A stretch of DNA of 64,000 nucleotides from Streptomyces roseus (GCF_001044425.1 NZ_LFML01000122.1:77491-141490), one strand, 5' to 3'; shown: positions 26,866-37,526, numbered from the stretch's first letter. The notes: generated from the letters alone by a model not told the origin. Numbers and translations: made by a program.

Positions 26866-28371
26866 ATGTCGATGCATCGGCCGTCTGGCTGCCCCAGCTG
26901 CGCGGAGCCCCTTGAGGAGGGTGACCGTTTCTGCGGTGTCTGCGGTTCGCCCGTGTCCGCCGCCTCCCCTCCGGAGTCCCGGGACGATCCGACGCTCCCG
27001 ATCCCGCCGCTCCCGGCCGCGCCCCCCGCCCCGGCCGGCCCGACGGGGGGCTACGCCCTCGCGGAACCCGCGCCCGGGTGGGGCAGTGTCGCCGCCGGAT
27101 CGGCGCCCACGCTGGTCGGGGAGGCCGACGGCTGGTCAGTGCCGTCGGAGCCGGCGCCCGCGCCCGGCCCGGAGGCCGCCGCCGTACCGCCGCAGGGCTC
27201 CTCGTACGGAGCGCCCGGGCCGGCGTACGGCAGCGCGCCCGAGCCGGCGCACGGCGGCGGCGAGATCCGCCACGACCGGCCCGGCAGCACCCCCACCCCG
27301 CCCGAGGGCACCCCCTGGGGTGCACCCGAGGCCCCGTACGGCGGTGCCGGTCCCGGGCACGAGGACCCGTACGGCTCCGCCACCGTGCAGGGCGGCGCTC
27401 CCGCGGGCGGCGACGGCAAGACCTGCGTGGCCTGCCGGGCGGGGCGGGTCGACACCGACGGGTACTGCGAGCACTGCGGGCACGCCCAGCCCCGCGAGCG
27501 GGACCACCTGGAGGAGGAGCTCGGCAGCGTCGCGGCCGTCAGCGACCGGGGGCTGCGCCACCACCGCAACGAGGACTCCTTCGCGGTCGCGGCCACGGCC
27601 CTGCCCGACGGGTCGGCCGCCACGGTGGCCATCGTCTGCGACGGCGTGTCCTCCGCCAGCCGCCCCGACGAGGCCTCGGCCGCGGCGGCCGGCGCCGCCA
27701 ACGAGGCCCTGCTCGAAGCCCTGCCGCGCGGCGCCCACCCCCAGGAGGCCATGCACGACGCCATCCTGGCCGCGGCCGCCGCCGTCAACGCCCTGGCCCC
27801 GGAGGTTCCCGGGGCGCAGAACGCCCCCGCCTGCACCCTGGTCGGCGCCGTCGTCAGCGGTGAGGTGCTGACCATCGGCTGGGTCGGCGACAGCCGCGCG
27901 TACTGGGTCCCGGACGACCGCAGCGCGCTGCCCCGCCGCCTCACCGAGGACGATTCCTGGGCGGCCCAGATGGTCGCCGCCGGGCTGATGGGCGAGGCCG
28001 AGGCCTACGCCGACGTCCGGGCCCACGCCATCACCGGCTGGCTCGGGGCGGACGCGTACGACCTGGAGCCGCACACCGCAAGCTTCAAGCCGGACCACGC
28101 GGGCGTGGTGGTCGTCTGCACCGACGGTCTGTGGAACTACGCCGAGTCCGCCCAGGAGATGGCCCAGGTCCTGCCCGTGGACGCGGCCTCCCGCCCGCTG
28201 CACAGCGCGCAGGTCCTGGTGGGGCACGCCCTCGACGGGGGCGGCCACGACAACGTCACCGTGGCCGTCGTCCCGTTCGCCGCCCCGGCCGACCCGGAGG
28301 CCGCGTCCGTGTCCGCGCCGCCGGCCGCCGCACGGGCGGAACCGCAAACGGAGGCACAGCCGGAGAGGTAG
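26866..28371 (+). CDS. PP2C-family protein phosphatase with two zinc ribbons
   Basis: This roughly 501-residue protein has an N-terminal zinc ribbon (C9/C12/C23/C26), a long Pro/Gly-rich linker and a second ribbon (C187/C190/C201/C204). A metal-dependent PP2C domain runs from about 220 to 475. The PP2C acidic residues are seen in NEDSF (Asp237), CDGVSS (Asp259), CTDGLWN and GGHDNVTV. It should remove phosphate from Ser/Thr, most likely countering the kinase encoded 3 bases upstream. The start is uncertain within three close in-frame codons (26863, 26866, 26872) and none has a clear ribosome site, which suggests coupling to the kinase gene. Confidence 0.92.
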   Translation: MSMHRPSGCPSCAEPLEEGDRFCGVCGSPVSAASPPESRDDPTLPIPPLPAAPPAPAGPTGGYALAEPAPGWGSVAAGSAPTLVGEADGWSVPSEPAPAPGPEAAAVPPQGSSYGAPGPAYGSAPEPAHGGGEIRHDRPGSTPTPPEGTPWGAPEAPYGGAGPGHEDPYGSATVQGGAPAGGDGKTCVACRAGRVDTDGYCEHCGHAQPRERDHLEEELGSVAAVSDRGLRHHRNEDSFAVAATALPDGSAATVAIVCDGVSSASRPDEASAAAAGAANEALLEALPRGAHPQEAMHDAILAAAAAVNALAPEVPGAQNAPACTLVGAVVSGEVLTIGWVGDSRAYWVPDDRSALPRRLTEDDSWAAQMVAAGLMGEAEAYADVRAHAITGWLGADAYDLEPHTASFKPDHAGVVVVCTDGLWNYAESAQEMAQVLPVDAASRPLHSAQVLVGHALDGGGHDNVTVAVVPFAAPADPEAASVSAPPAAARAEPQTEAQPER

Positions 28372-28435
28372 ACACGCCCTCGGCCCCGATCCGCCCACCC
28401 GCCCGCACGCCCGTCTTCTCCTAGGAGTCCAGCCG

Positions 28436-29761
28436 ATGGCGAACTTCGCCAAGCCGAGCGCCCCGCGATTCAGCGTGGAGGTGTACCAGAACGAGTTCCT
28501 CCCGGAGGGCGGGCGGGACGTCCACGCCATCGTCACCGTCACCTCCACGGGCGGCGCCGCCGCCACCCGCGCGGCGGCGACCCGGGGCTCGGCCGCCGTC
28601 GTGATCATGGTGGACTGCTCGGGGTCCATGGAGTACCCGCCGGACAAGATGCGCGGCGCCCGCGAGGCCACCGCCGCCGCGATCGACACCCTGCGCGACG
28701 GCACCGCGTTCGCCGTCATCGCCGGCACGCACGTGGCCAAGGAGGTCTACCCCGGCCAGGGCCGCCTCGCCGTGGCCGACGCCGCCACCCGCGCCCAGGC
28801 CAAAGAGGCCCTGCGGTCCTTGAGTTCCGGCGGCGGCACCGCCATCGGCACCTGGCTGCGCCTCGCCGACGGCCTGCTGCGCCAGTCCCCCGCCACCATC
28901 CGGCACGGCATCCTGCTCACCGACGGCCGCAACGAGCACGAGGACCCGGCCGTGCTCCGCGCCACCCTGGAGGCCTGTGCGGGCCGCTTCACCTGCGACG
29001 CCCGCGGGGTGGGGACCGACTGGGAGGTCAAGGAGGTCACCGGCATCGCGAGCGCGCTGCTCGGCTCGGCCGACATCGTGGCGGATCCTGCGCACCTCAG
29101 CGAGGACTTCACGCTCATGATGGAGAACGTCATGGGCAAGGAGGTCGCGGACGTCGCGCTGCGGCTGTGGACCCCGGTCGGCGTGGAGATCCAGTACGTC
29201 AAGCAGGTCGCGCCCACCGTCCAGGACCTCAGCGACCGCCGCACCGAGGCCGGGCCGCGCGCCGGCGACTACCCGACCGGTTCCTGGGGCGACGAGTCCC
29301 GCGAGTACCACGTGTGCGTCCGGGTCCCGGCCGCCTCGGTCGGACAGGAGATGCTGGCCGCCCGGGCCACGCTCCTGCTCCCCGGCGCCCCGGGCGAGCC
29401 GCCGGCCACGCTCGCACAGGGACTCGTACGCGCGGTGTGGACGGACGATCTCGTCGCCTCCACCGCCATCAACGCGCAGGTCGCGCACTACACGGGGCAG
29501 GCGGAACTCGCGCAGGCTATCCAACAGGGGCTGGAAGCGCGCAAAATGGGCGATGTCGACGGCGCCACGGCCAAGCTCGGCCGCGCCGTGCAGTTGGCCA
29601 GTGCCTCCGGAAACGCGGACACGGCCAAACTGCTCGCCAAGGTGGTGGATGTCGTCGATGCGGCGGCGGGTACTGTGCGGCTGAAGGCGAAGGTGGCGGA
29701 TGCCGACGAGATGACCCTCGAAACGCGTTCGATCCAGACCGTCCGTGTGAAGAAGTCCTGA
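28436..29761 (+). CDS. VWA-domain protein
   Basis: This 441-residue cytoplasmic protein has a von Willebrand factor A domain. The MIDAS motif DCSGS is at residues 60-64, and the remaining MIDAS elements are plausible at GGGTAIG and LLTDGRNEH. A beta-rich middle part and a helical C-terminus (about 350-420) follow. VWA domains bind partner proteins through a metal ion. ATG 28436 follows TAGGAG upstream. The gene lies between the phosphatase and the FHA protein on the same strand. Its partner could be any cassette member; no direct evidence in sequence. Confidence 0.9.
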   Translation: MANFAKPSAPRFSVEVYQNEFLPEGGRDVHAIVTVTSTGGAAATRAAATRGSAAVVIMVDCSGSMEYPPDKMRGAREATAAAIDTLRDGTAFAVIAGTHVAKEVYPGQGRLAVADAATRAQAKEALRSLSSGGGTAIGTWLRLADGLLRQSPATIRHGILLTDGRNEHEDPAVLRATLEACAGRFTCDARGVGTDWEVKEVTGIASALLGSADIVADPAHLSEDFTLMMENVMGKEVADVALRLWTPVGVEIQYVKQVAPTVQDLSDRRTEAGPRAGDYPTGSWGDESREYHVCVRVPAASVGQEMLAARATLLLPGAPGEPPATLAQGLVRAVWTDDLVASTAINAQVAHYTGQAELAQAIQQGLEARKMGDVDGATAKLGRAVQLASASGNADTAKLLAKVVDVVDAAAGTVRLKAKVADADEMTLETRSIQTVRVKKS

Positions 29762-29824
29762 GACCGACCGAGAGACCTGAGTAGACCTGACGCGATGACG
29801 CAGGCTGAAGGGGGAAGAGCCGCC

Positions 29825-30934
29825 ATGCCGACCTGCCCGAACGGGCACCAGTCCGCTTCCGACGACTGGTGCGAGGTCTGCGGCCACCGCATGGCTGCCG
29901 CCGCGGGCGCGCCAGCGGCGCCCTCCTACGGCTACGGCTACCCTCCCACCGCCGGTGAGCCGACCGCCCAGGCGGAGCTCTGCCCGCAGTGCCGGACCCC
30001 GCGCGAGGCGATGGCCCCGTTCTGCGAGGAGTGCCGGTACAACTTCCTCACGCGCTCGGCGACCTCGTACACGCCGCCGGCGCATCTCGGCACGGACGCG
30101 GGGGCCGCGGGCGGGACCGGGAACGGGCACGGGACCGGGAGCGGGGCCACCCCGCCGCCGCCCCCTCCGCCGCCGCCCGCCCCGCCGCAGATGCCCGCCC
30201 AGGCGCCCTTCTCCCAGGACCACTTCGAGTACCAGGGCTCCCGTCCCTCCCGCGTCAACCGGCCGGCCGAGCCGCTGCAGCGCGAGGACGACTGGCTGCT
30301 GCCGCCTCCGGCGCACGAGCAGCACCAGGCGCACGAGCAGCACCGGGAGCAGGACCAGGCCCAGGCGCAGGACCAGCAGCAGGCGTACCGGCAGTCGCCC
30401 CCGCCGGCGCCCCAGGCGTACCAGCAGCCGGAGTACCAGCAGCAGCACGGGTACCAGCAGGCGCCGCCGGCCCAGCAGCAGCACCAGCAGCAGTCTCCGC
30501 CCCAGCAGCCGTTCCCGCCGCAGAGCACCGGCACGTGGAGCGCGACGATCGGCCCCGACCGCTCGTACTTCATGGCGATGATGCAGCGCAGCGGCCCCGA
30601 GGCCGCCGGGCTCAACCTGCCCGCCTACTCCCCGGAGCAGCATCTTCCGCTCACCGGCGGCCAGATCACCATCGGCCGCCGCCGCGCCTCCACGGGCGAG
30701 TCCCCGGACATCGACCTGTCGGTGCCCCCGGAGGACCCGGGCGTCTCCCACCAGCACGCCGTGCTCGTCCAGCAGCCCGACCTCAGCTGGGCGGTCGTCG
30801 ACCAGAACTCCACCAACGGCACCACCATCAACGGCGGCGAGGAACCGATCCAGCCCTACGTCCCGGTGCCCCTCGCCGACGGCGACCGGGTCCACGTCGG
30901 CGCCTGGACCACCATCACCGTCCGCCGGGGCTGA
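29825..30934 (+). CDS. FHA-domain protein with two zinc ribbons
   Basis: This 369-residue protein has an N-terminal cysteine cluster (C4, C16, C19 with His8 as a possible fourth ligand) and a second ribbon (C53/C56/C67/C70). A long Pro/Gln-rich disordered region (about 95-240) leads to a forkhead-associated domain at the C-terminus (from about 275). The FHA core residues are present: ITIGRRR, SHQHAVL and NSTNGTTING. FHA domains bind phosphothreonine peptides, so this is the likely reader of kinase output. ATG 29825 has GGGGGAAG upstream; an in-frame ATG at 29795 lacks one. Last gene of the cassette. Confidence 0.93.
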   Translation: MPTCPNGHQSASDDWCEVCGHRMAAAAGAPAAPSYGYGYPPTAGEPTAQAELCPQCRTPREAMAPFCEECRYNFLTRSATSYTPPAHLGTDAGAAGGTGNGHGTGSGATPPPPPPPPPAPPQMPAQAPFSQDHFEYQGSRPSRVNRPAEPLQREDDWLLPPPAHEQHQAHEQHREQDQAQAQDQQQAYRQSPPPAPQAYQQPEYQQQHGYQQAPPAQQQHQQQSPPQQPFPPQSTGTWSATIGPDRSYFMAMMQRSGPEAAGLNLPAYSPEQHLPLTGGQITIGRRRASTGESPDIDLSVPPEDPGVSHQHAVLVQQPDLSWAVVDQNSTNGTTINGGEEPIQPYVPVPLADGDRVHVGAWTTITVRRG

Positions 30935-30949
30935 GTCCCGGCCGCCGCG

Positions 30950-31969
30950 CTACTCCCCCAGGGGCCATACGTACGGGCCCTGGGGGTCGTCGAGCCAGGA
31001 CCACTGGCCCTCGGCGCTGACCGTCACCCCGAACCGCTCCCGGCCCGGCCGGCCCTCGCCGCGCCACAGGTCCAGCGCCTCGCGCGGGTGGAGCACGCCC
31101 GCCGTCAGTACGAGCATGAACTGGAACCGCTCGTTCTCCACCAGCTCGTACGGGAGCCCGTACGAGGCCGCTCCGGGCTCCGTCGGCGCGGCGGTGGCCC
31201 CGCGCAGCGGGACGAAGTACGCCGGGGTGTGCAGGAAGCGGCCCTCCGCGAAATCGGCGTCGCGGACCGTCAGCGCGATCAGCCCGGTCGACAGCGGGGC
31301 CAGGATCCGCGCCCCGGGACGGCACTGGCCGAGCCAGGCGTACGGGACCAGCGGCAGCGCGCAGGTCACCAGGATCCGGTCGAAGGGGGCGCGGGAGGGG
31401 CAGCCGCGCGCCCCGTCCCCGGTGACCACGGCCGGCCGGTACCCGAGCAGGGCCAGGTGCGCCCGCGCCGACTCGGTGATCTCCTCGTCCAGGTCGATCG
31501 TGGTGACGTGCTCCTCGCCGAGCCGGTGGCTGAGCAGCGCGGCGGTGTAGCCGGTGCCCGTGCCGATCTCCAGCACGTCGTCCCCGTCCCGTACGTCCAG
31601 CGCCTCCAGCATCTTCGCCATCAGGGACGGCTGGCTGCTGGAGGAGACCAGCTCGCCGTCGCGCAGCCGGGTGGGCAGCGGGGCGTCGGTGTAGACCCCG
31701 CGCAGCCAGCGGGCGCGGTGGGCGGGGTCGGGGTCCTCGCCCCAGAGCCGCTCGTGGCCGGCTCCGCGGCCCGTGAAGAAGTACGGGACGAACAGGTGGC
31801 GGGGCACCGCCTCGAAGGCGGCCCGCCAGGCGGGATCGTCCAGCACGCCGGCGGCGGTCAGCTCCCGCACCTGCGCGGCGTGGGCGGCCTCCCGCAGGTC
31901 CCGCGCCTCGGCGTGGGCGGCGCGGGGCCCGCCTGCGGAACGTGCGGAGCGAGCGGCGTGTGCACCCAT
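30950..31969 (-). CDS. PCMT-like SAM-dependent methyltransferase
   Basis: This 339-residue protein is related to protein-L-isoaspartate O-methyltransferase. The SAM motif VLEIGTGTGYTAALLS and the preceding SSSSQPSLMAKMLEAL stretch are the PCMT pattern. A roughly 100-residue C-terminal extension is seen, as in actinobacterial homologues often linked to peptide modification or repair. Whether it repairs isoaspartate or modifies another protein cannot be told. Start is taken as ATG 31969, where the domain-like sequence begins; upstream in-frame sequence is Arg/Pro-rich and overlaps the divergent globin promoter. Confidence 0.85.
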   Translation of the reverse strand: MGAHAARSARSAGGPRAAHAEARDLREAAHAAQVRELTAAGVLDDPAWRAAFEAVPRHLFVPYFFTGRGAGHERLWGEDPDPAHRARWLRGVYTDAPLPTRLRDGELVSSSSQPSLMAKMLEALDVRDGDDVLEIGTGTGYTAALLSHRLGEEHVTTIDLDEEITESARAHLALLGYRPAVVTGDGARGCPSRAPFDRILVTCALPLVPYAWLGQCRPGARILAPLSTGLIALTVRDADFAEGRFLHTPAYFVPLRGATAAPTEPGAASYGLPYELVENERFQFMLVLTAGVLHPREALDLWRGEGRPGRERFGVTVSAEGQWSWLDDPQGPYVWPLGE

Positions 31970-32070
31970 GGCTCCACTGTCCTGCGGCCGGGCCCGGGAG
32001 GCGAACGGGGGTCGGCGAACGGCGGTCCCAAGACCTCCGTCCTCCGCCGGGCGTCTGAGACGGTGGTCGG

Positions 32071-32475
32071 GTGAATGAGATTCCGCGGGGCACGGTGCAG
32101 GAGCAGACGTTCTACGAGCAGGTGGGCGGCGAGGAGACCTTCCGCCGCCTGGTACGGCGCTTCTACGAGGGGGTCGCCCAGGACCCGCTGCTGCGCCCGA
32201 TGTACCCGGAGGAGGACCTCGGCCCGGCCGAGGAGCGGTTCGCCCTGTTCCTGATGCAGTACTGGGGCGGCCCGAACACGTACAGCGAGAACCGCGGCCA
32301 CCCGCGGCTGCGGATGCGGCACGCCCCGTTCCAGGTGGACGCGGCGGCGCACGACGCCTGGCTGCGGCACATGCGCGTGGCGGTGGACGAGCTGGGACTG
32401 GCGCCGGAACTCGAAGCACAGCTGTGGCGGTACCTGACGTACGCCGCCGCCTCGATGATCAACACCGCGGGATAG
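32071..32475 (+). CDS. glbO: Group II truncated haemoglobin
   Basis: This 134-residue cytoplasmic haem protein is of the trHbO type, thought to handle oxygen or reactive nitrogen species. The proximal haem ligand is His84 in RMRHAPF. Tyr32 (B10) lies in RRFYEG, and Trp97 (G8) in DAWLRH is the group II hallmark. MYPEEDLGPAE and YWGGPNTY are typical of the family. GTG 32071 is the likely start. It is divergent from the PCMT-like gene. Confidence 0.94.
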   Translation: MNEIPRGTVQEQTFYEQVGGEETFRRLVRRFYEGVAQDPLLRPMYPEEDLGPAEERFALFLMQYWGGPNTYSENRGHPRLRMRHAPFQVDAAAHDAWLRHMRVAVDELGLAPELEAQLWRYLTYAAASMINTAG

Positions 32476-32515
32476 CCCGCAAGGGGAATCGCGAGCGGGG
32501 GAGGCGGCCCGGGAG

Positions 32516-33232
32516 CTAGACGGGCCTCACCTGGAGGGCGCCCAGGCCCCCGGTGCCGCCGGGGCGGCGCATGGCGATCGAGCCGTACGGGGTGCGCAGC
32601 CGGAGCCAGCTGCCGGAGGCGAGCAGGGCCACCGGCTCGGGGGCGGCGCCGGGAGCGCCCGCGCCGCTCACCACGGACGAGCGGACCGGCCGCAGGAAGC
32701 CGAAGGACTGCGCGGCGTGTACGGCCCGCAGCGGGAGCTCGGTGTCGCCGAGCGTCCGGGACCAGATCTCGCGGCCGATGCGGTCCCGCTCGGAGCGGGT
32801 CCGGTGCTGCGGGGGCAGGGCCTCGTCGCGGGCGCGGAACTCGGCGACGGCCGCGCTCACGGCGGCCCGTACCGCCTCGGGGCCGGGCAGCCCCGGCAGC
32901 TGCCGCCAGCCGCCGCGGGGCGGGAGCACCCCGGTCCAGGGCGGGCCGGTGACCGGCGCGGGGACGGTGGCGCTCGCGGCGGCCTCGTCCACGGTTTCCA
33001 GCAGCTCCCCGGCCGAGACGGTCACGTCCAGGGGGCGGGAGACGGGCACGGCGAGGCGCACCGTGCGGACGGCCAGCACCTCGAAGGAGGCCGGCCGGCC
33101 GAAGACGGCGACCGCGCCGCCGGCTGCCTGAAGACGGACGGCGGCGGCGCGGTCGTAGTGCACGAGCCGTCCCAGGAAGGCGGCGAGGTCCGCCGCCTCC
33201 CCGGAATCGGCGAGGCACAGCCGTTCGGTCAT
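32516..33232 (-). CDS. Conserved actinobacterial protein, unknown function
   Basis: This 238-residue protein is predicted soluble, with no membrane helix, signal peptide or recognised motif. It is rich in Ala, Val and Pro, and has a charged middle (ARDEALPPQHRTRSERDRIGREIW). Its start overlaps the stop of the thioesterase gene by 4 bases (ATGA), so the two are co-translated. That suggests a linked job, but none can be named. Confidence 0.8.
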   Translation of the reverse strand: MTERLCLADSGEAADLAAFLGRLVHYDRAAAVRLQAAGGAVAVFGRPASFEVLAVRTVRLAVPVSRPLDVTVSAGELLETVDEAAASATVPAPVTGPPWTGVLPPRGGWRQLPGLPGPEAVRAAVSAAVAEFRARDEALPPQHRTRSERDRIGREIWSRTLGDTELPLRAVHAAQSFGFLRPVRSSVVSGAGAPGAAPEPVALLASGSWLRLRTPYGSIAMRRPGGTGGLGALQVRPV

Positions 33233-33690
33233 GCGGCGACGCGGCTCTCCGCGCGCGAGCCCGCGGGCTCGTCGAGGTACTTCTCCAGGAAGTGCCGCTC
33301 CTCGGCCGAGATGCGGCGGGGCCGCCCCTCGGCGAGGTTGTAGGGCACGACCACGGTCGAGGCCCGCACGTAGACCTTCTCCGGTGCGTCCTCGGTCGCC
33401 TCGTCCTTGACCTCGTAGCCGATGGTCAGCGACGCGGCACCTATCCGCGTCACCCAGGACTCGATCAGGACGGGCTCGTGACGGTGCACGAGCGGCAGCT
33501 TGTAGTCGATCTCGTGGCGGGCCACGACGGACCCGCCCGTGAAGGACTCACTGCCCTCCCCCGGCGCCAGCCGGAACATGAAGTCGATCCTCGCCTCCTC
33601 CAGGTACCGGAGGAAGACCACGTTGTTGACGTGGCCGAAGGAATCCATGTCCGACCAGCGCAGCGGGCACCGGTAGTGATGTCTGGCCAT
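33229..33690 (-). CDS. YbgC/FadM-like acyl-CoA thioesterase
   Basis: This 153-residue hotdog-fold protein of the 4-hydroxybenzoyl-CoA thioesterase group should hydrolyse acyl-CoA thioesters. The catalytic region reads LRWSDMDSFGHVNNVVFLRYLEEAR, with the expected Asp and the following GHVNN. ATG 33690 begins the domain directly. It lies 5 bases before the ettA stop boundary on the same strand and overlaps the next gene. The acyl substrate is unknown. Confidence 0.92.
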   Translation of the reverse strand: MARHHYRCPLRWSDMDSFGHVNNVVFLRYLEEARIDFMFRLAPGEGSESFTGGSVVARHEIDYKLPLVHRHEPVLIESWVTRIGAASLTIGYEVKDEATEDAPEKVYVRASTVVVPYNLAEGRPRRISAEERHFLEKYLDEPAGSRAESRVAA

Positions 33691-33695
33691 GTTGC

Positions 33696-35360
<1,665 letters not shown>

Positions 35361-35488
35361 GAGAAACCGTCCGGCAGATCGTGGGGTGGGCAGATACACC
35401 CCATCTTGCCAGTCGTCCAGCCTTACGGGCGAATGGGTGGGGTCGGCCGCCGGATCGGCGGGCGGGCGTGGAAGGCCCTGCGGGGCGG

Positions 35489-35875
35489 TCAGCGCAGGCG
35501 CAGGGAGCCCGGGGCCCGGTCCTCGATGATCTCGGTGAGGACGTCGAACAGGGTGGGGCCGCGGCCGGCGCGCGCCTCGGCCGGCTGCTCGGCGACCCGG
35601 GGGCGGTTCGCGGGGTGGCAGCGCGCCAGTACGCCCTCCAGGTGGCGGGCGGTCTCCGGGTGGCCGAGCGCGTGGCGGGACGGTCCGTGATCGCGCCACT
35701 CGATCACGAAGCCGTCCTCGTACGGCGTTCCGAAGCCGCCGCGCAGGCAGTCGGCGAAGCTGTCCGGGTTCCGGCCGAAGTAGCCCCCGGGGCCGTTGAC
35801 GGCTTCGCCCACCCCCGCCCGGAAGTCGTCCAGCGTGCTGATCCGGCTGCCGTCGAGCACGTAGGTGGTCGTCAC
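35489..35875 (-). CDS. Barstar-family protein
   Basis: This 128-residue acidic protein has the barstar fold signature: an opening VLDGSRISTLDDFRAGV, then PGGYFGRNPDSFADCLRGGFGTPYEDGFVIEWRDH. Barstar proteins inhibit secreted barnase-type ribonucleases by plugging the active site. No RNase gene is next to it, so it is an orphan inhibitor in this window. A PAP2/lipid-kinase gene lies upstream on the same strand and ettA downstream. About 25 extra residues at the C-terminus are predicted helical. Confidence 0.85.
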   Translation of the reverse strand: MTTTYVLDGSRISTLDDFRAGVGEAVNGPGGYFGRNPDSFADCLRGGFGTPYEDGFVIEWRDHGPSRHALGHPETARHLEGVLARCHPANRPRVAEQPAEARAGRGPTLFDVLTEIIEDRAPGSLRLR

Positions 35876-35914
35876 GATCCCCGAGGGTGGGGGGTCTGCC
35901 GCGCGTCCCTCGGC

Positions 35915-37399
35915 TCAGGCCGGGCGGTAGACCGTCAGGGCGTCCGGGAGGGTGTCGAGGACCAGGGCGGGCGGGGCGGGGGTGTACTCCCCGTCGTACG
36001 CGAGCGGGGTGCCCGGCGGGATGTCGCCGATGCGCAGGCTGCGCAGCCGGGTGGCCGTGTGGACGGGGGAACGGCTCAGCGGTCCCGCCAGCGCGGCGGC
36101 GAACAGCCGCGGGCCGGGCCGGCCGCCGCCGTGGACGAGACGGACGTCGAGCAGGCCCTCGCCGAGGTTGTCGCGGCGGCGGGGGGTCGGCCCGGTGCCG
36201 TGGTAGGTGCCGTTGCCCGCGAAGAGCAGCCAGACGCTCTGCGGCCGCCCCGCCAGGCTGAGCCGTACGGGGCGCTCCGCGCGCAGGACCTTCCACGCGG
36301 CCAGCAGCGCGGCGGGGCCGCCGCCGATCCGCGGCGCCCAGCGCAGCCGGCGCCGCAGCAGCTCGGGGTAGGCCCCCATGCTGAAGGTGTTCAGGAAGTA
36401 CCCGGAGCGGCCGTCCTCCGGGTCCGGGCCGGGGGTGAAACGGCCCACGCTGACCCGGACCGCGCGGCCCGCGGCGATGGCCCGGCAGGTGTCCTCGGCC
36501 CCGCCGAGGCCGAGGTCCAGGGCGAAGTGGTTGAGCGTGCCTCCGGGGAACACCGCCAGTGGCAGCCCGGCCCGCAGCGCGGCGGTGGCGGCCGCGTTGA
36601 CCGTGCCGTCGCCGCCGCAGACCCCGAGCACGGCGGACCGGGCGGCCGCCGCCTCCAGCTCCCCGGCCAGCTCCGCGCCGCCGCACTCGACGATCTCGGC
36701 CTTGGGCAGCCGGGCGCGCAGTACGTCGAGGCCCGCGTAGGCCGCCGTACCGGACCCGGTGTTCACCACGACGGTGAGCCCGGCCCCGTCCGGCAGCGCG
36801 GGAGCTTCGGTGGCCTTCCGCTCGTCGCCGGGGTTGAGCCGCGCCAGTTCCACCCCGCGGGCGACGCGGCGTACGACGAGGCCCGCGGCCACGCCCAGCG
36901 CAGCCCCCGCGGCCACGTCGGACGGGTAGTGCACCCCCGTGTACACGCGGGAGAACGCCACCGACACCGCCACCGGGGCCACCAGGGCGCCCCAGCCGGG
37001 GGCCCCCAGCGCCAGCCCGGTGGTGAACGCGAACGCGGACGCGGCGTGACCGGAGGGGAACGAGGTGGTCTTCGGCTGCGTGACGAGCCGCCGCACCTCG
37101 GGCACCCCTTCCAGCAGCGGCCGGGCCCGGCGCACGGACCACTTGCCGACGGTGTTCACCGTCGCCGAGGCCAGGGCCAGCGACGCGGCCCCGCACAGCG
37201 CGGCCTTGCGGTCCCGGGTCGAGCCGAGGAGCGCGATCGCCGCGGCGGTCCCGCCCCAGAGCACCCCGTGGTTCGCGGCCCGCCCCAGCCTCGGCAGTAC
37301 ACGGTCACCGGCCGGCCAGCGCCGGCGGGCCACCCCGTCGAACAGCTTGCGGTCCCAGCGTGCGGCGGCGCCCCGCCACGTCAATTCTTGATCGCCCAT
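35915..37399 (-). CDS. PAP2 phosphatase / diacylglycerol-kinase-like fusion
   Basis: This 494-residue bifunctional-looking protein has an N-terminal PAP2 membrane phosphatase: KWSVRRARP, then FPSGHAASAF, then SRVYTGVHYPSD give the three PAP2 motifs (about 88-165). The C-terminal half is a lipid-kinase catalytic domain of the DagK/YegS type, with GGDGTVNAAA and FPGGTLNHFA. It may dephosphorylate and re-phosphorylate lipids such as phosphatidate, or act on isoprenoid phosphates. The two activities oppose each other in one chain, which is common in actinobacteria but not well explained. Start ATG 37399. Confidence 0.92.
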   Translation of the reverse strand: MGDQELTWRGAAARWDRKLFDGVARRRWPAGDRVLPRLGRAANHGVLWGGTAAAIALLGSTRDRKAALCGAASLALASATVNTVGKWSVRRARPLLEGVPEVRRLVTQPKTTSFPSGHAASAFAFTTGLALGAPGWGALVAPVAVSVAFSRVYTGVHYPSDVAAGAALGVAAGLVVRRVARGVELARLNPGDERKATEAPALPDGAGLTVVVNTGSGTAAYAGLDVLRARLPKAEIVECGGAELAGELEAAAARSAVLGVCGGDGTVNAAATAALRAGLPLAVFPGGTLNHFALDLGLGGAEDTCRAIAAGRAVRVSVGRFTPGPDPEDGRSGYFLNTFSMGAYPELLRRRLRWAPRIGGGPAALLAAWKVLRAERPVRLSLAGRPQSVWLLFAGNGTYHGTGPTPRRRDNLGEGLLDVRLVHGGGRPGPRLFAAALAGPLSRSPVHTATRLRSLRIGDIPPGTPLAYDGEYTPAPPALVLDTLPDALTVYRPA

Positions 37400-37526
37400 T
37401 CCCCCCGCTTACCCGCACGCCCGCCCTGAAACCTGCCGGCGCCCGAAGCGACCCTCGTACGGCCCATGCCGGATCCCTGCGCGGTGCGGGCGTCCTCGCG
37501 GGCCGCGCGGCGCCGCCCACGGGCCC

